Source: JBJXFK01 sp046155505
GTDB taxonomy: Bacteria > Planctomycetota > Phycisphaerae > UBA1845 > Fen-1342
Reading direction: 5' to 3'
DNA: 14,772 nt
NCBI GenBank assembly: GCA_046155505.1
Contig: JBJXFK010000028.1
Span: 1 to 14,772, forward strand
Shown here: in pieces, positions 14,379 to 14,772 of the stretch
Layout of the letters: the number at the start of each line of letters is the position of its first letter
Numbering within the stretch: position 1 is the first letter of the stretch
The notes under the pieces: generated by a model
What the model was told of the DNA's origin: nothing
Databases searched by the model: none
What the model saw: only the letters and a program-made list of their open reading frames with translations
Program-made: the position numbers and the translations under genes

Positions 14379-14478
14379 GCACCGCGGCCCGCCGCGGCTT
14401 CTACTTGGGGAACAATGGAACAATGGAACAAAGGAACAAGGGAACAGTACCGTGGCGCACCGCGGCCCTCCGCGGTTT
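14379..14478. repeat. Pair of 22-base direct repeats with CCGCGG palindromes
   Basis: GCACCGCGGCCCGCCGCGGC (from 14379) and GCACCGCGGCCCTCCGCGGT (from 14457) match at 20 of 22 positions. Each can fold on itself through CCGCGG arms. They flank the octanucleotide array at 14409-14448. The 14345-14577 gap consists largely of such repeats and shows no gene. Confidence 0.7.
14409..14448 (+). repeat. Octanucleotide tandem array, GGAACAAT x5
   Basis: There are five contiguous 8-base units: GGAACAAT twice, GGAACAAA, GGAACAAG and GGAACAGT. The last bases of each unit drift while GGAACA is constant. Confidence 0.9.
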
Positions 14479-14493
14479 CCTCGGACGCACACG

Positions 14494-14521
14494 CATGCCG
14501 ACGCGAACGGCCGTCGGCATG
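14494..14521. other. Perfect 10-bp hairpin
   Basis: CATGCCGACG (14494-14503) and CGTCGGCATG (14512-14521) enclose an eight-base loop. It lies past the 3' end of the minus-strand membrane-protein gene but has no T-tract, so termination is uncertain. Confidence 0.5.
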
Positions 14522-14531
14522 GCACCCGAGA

Positions 14532-14563
14532 TTGTGGAGCTGCCGCCCTCGGCTGCTTTCTTC
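14532..14563 (+). repeat. Dispersed 32-bp repeat, copy 2
   Basis: Matches 7538-7569 at 31 of 32 positions in the same orientation. It lies 14 bases past the stop of the minus-strand gene ending at 14578. Confidence 0.85.
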
Positions 14564-14577
14564 GCCGTTGATTTTGT

Positions 14578-14772
14578 TCACCTTCGATCCCGACTCGCAT
14601 CACCGTCCGCCTCGCCTCCTTCCGCCCACGCACGTAAATCGTCCGCAACACTCATCGGTGCCGCGTGCGCGCTGCGCAACTCGCGCATGTCGCGCTCTCG
14701 GCGAGCGACCAGTCGCGGCAACACCAACGCGACCAAGAGCCCGACGCCGACGATGCTGATCCACCAGCCGGT
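14578..14772 (-). CDS. C-terminal fragment of an unidentified membrane protein
   Basis: The minus strand is open from the right edge to a TGA at 14578-14580, giving 64 residues of a gene that begins outside the window. Residues about 2-20 of the fragment (GWWISIVGVGLLVALVLPRL) form a transmembrane helix. A positively charged stretch (VARRERDMRELR) follows, then a polar acidic tail (SVADDLRAWAEGGEADGDAS), so the C-terminus is probably cytoplasmic. High GC at third positions supports coding. There is no start codon in view and no family is recognisable from the tail. Confidence 0.6.
   Translation of the reverse strand, partial: TGWWISIVGVGLLVALVLPRLVARRERDMRELRSAHAAPMSVADDLRAWAEGGEADGDASRDRR

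Noticed and set aside
14345..14581. N-terminal extension of the amidohydrolase into the upstream repeats
   Set aside because: The metal-binding HxH sits directly after the ATG at 14344 with a ribosome site; the extension encodes repeat sequence only.

Overview
The window looks like part of a high-GC chromosome from a planctomycete, most likely of the Phycisphaerae type. Three things suggest this. Two large secreted proteins end in dockerin-like modules of the form C-x-GD-(V/I)-NGD...LTDL..LLA.FG. An ECF sigma factor is followed by an anti-sigma-like protein. The gaps carry GC-rich dispersed palindromes. GTG starts are common. No tRNA, rRNA, CRISPR array, transposase or phage gene was seen, and the assignment rests on sequence character alone.

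Layout from left to right. (1) A doubtful gene end lies at 1-117. (2) A 1238-residue secreted kelch/dockerin protein (238-3954) is followed by a 169-bp nested palindrome. (3) Two small antitoxin-like genes (4323-4782) have no visible toxin. (4) A three-gene + strand unit (5098-7528) encodes an ECF sigma factor, a one-pass membrane anti-sigma-like protein and an exported protein with two STN-like domains. (5) A second palindromic repeat sits between this unit and a convergent minus-strand gene, whose stop codon it supplies. That gene (7726-9909) encodes an exported pentein-fold (agmatine/arginine deiminase-like) protein. (6) A secreted endonuclease/exonuclease/phosphatase-family protein with a dockerin-like tail (10096-11964, minus) follows. 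(7) About 700 bp without a protein gene holds a direct repeat, a probable small structured RNA ending in a strong intrinsic terminator (about 12311-12456), and two heptanucleotide tandem arrays. (8) A glycine-rich RRM protein (12673-13014, minus) has a clear promoter and terminator. (9) An amidohydrolase-2 family hydrolase (13253-14344, minus) follows. (10) A repeat-rich gap and the C-terminal end of a membrane protein (14578-14772, minus) close the window.

The two dockerin-tailed proteins and the exported pentein point to an investment in extracellular or surface proteins. The sigma/anti-sigma/STN unit looks like a cell-surface signalling cassette without its TonB receptor. The most novel-looking signal is the candidate RNA at 12311-12456: two tandem hairpins with nearly identical GGGGAGCC loops ahead of a textbook terminator. 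The repeats at gene ends (3971-4139, 7538-7728, 14379-14563) probably belong to families spread through this genome.
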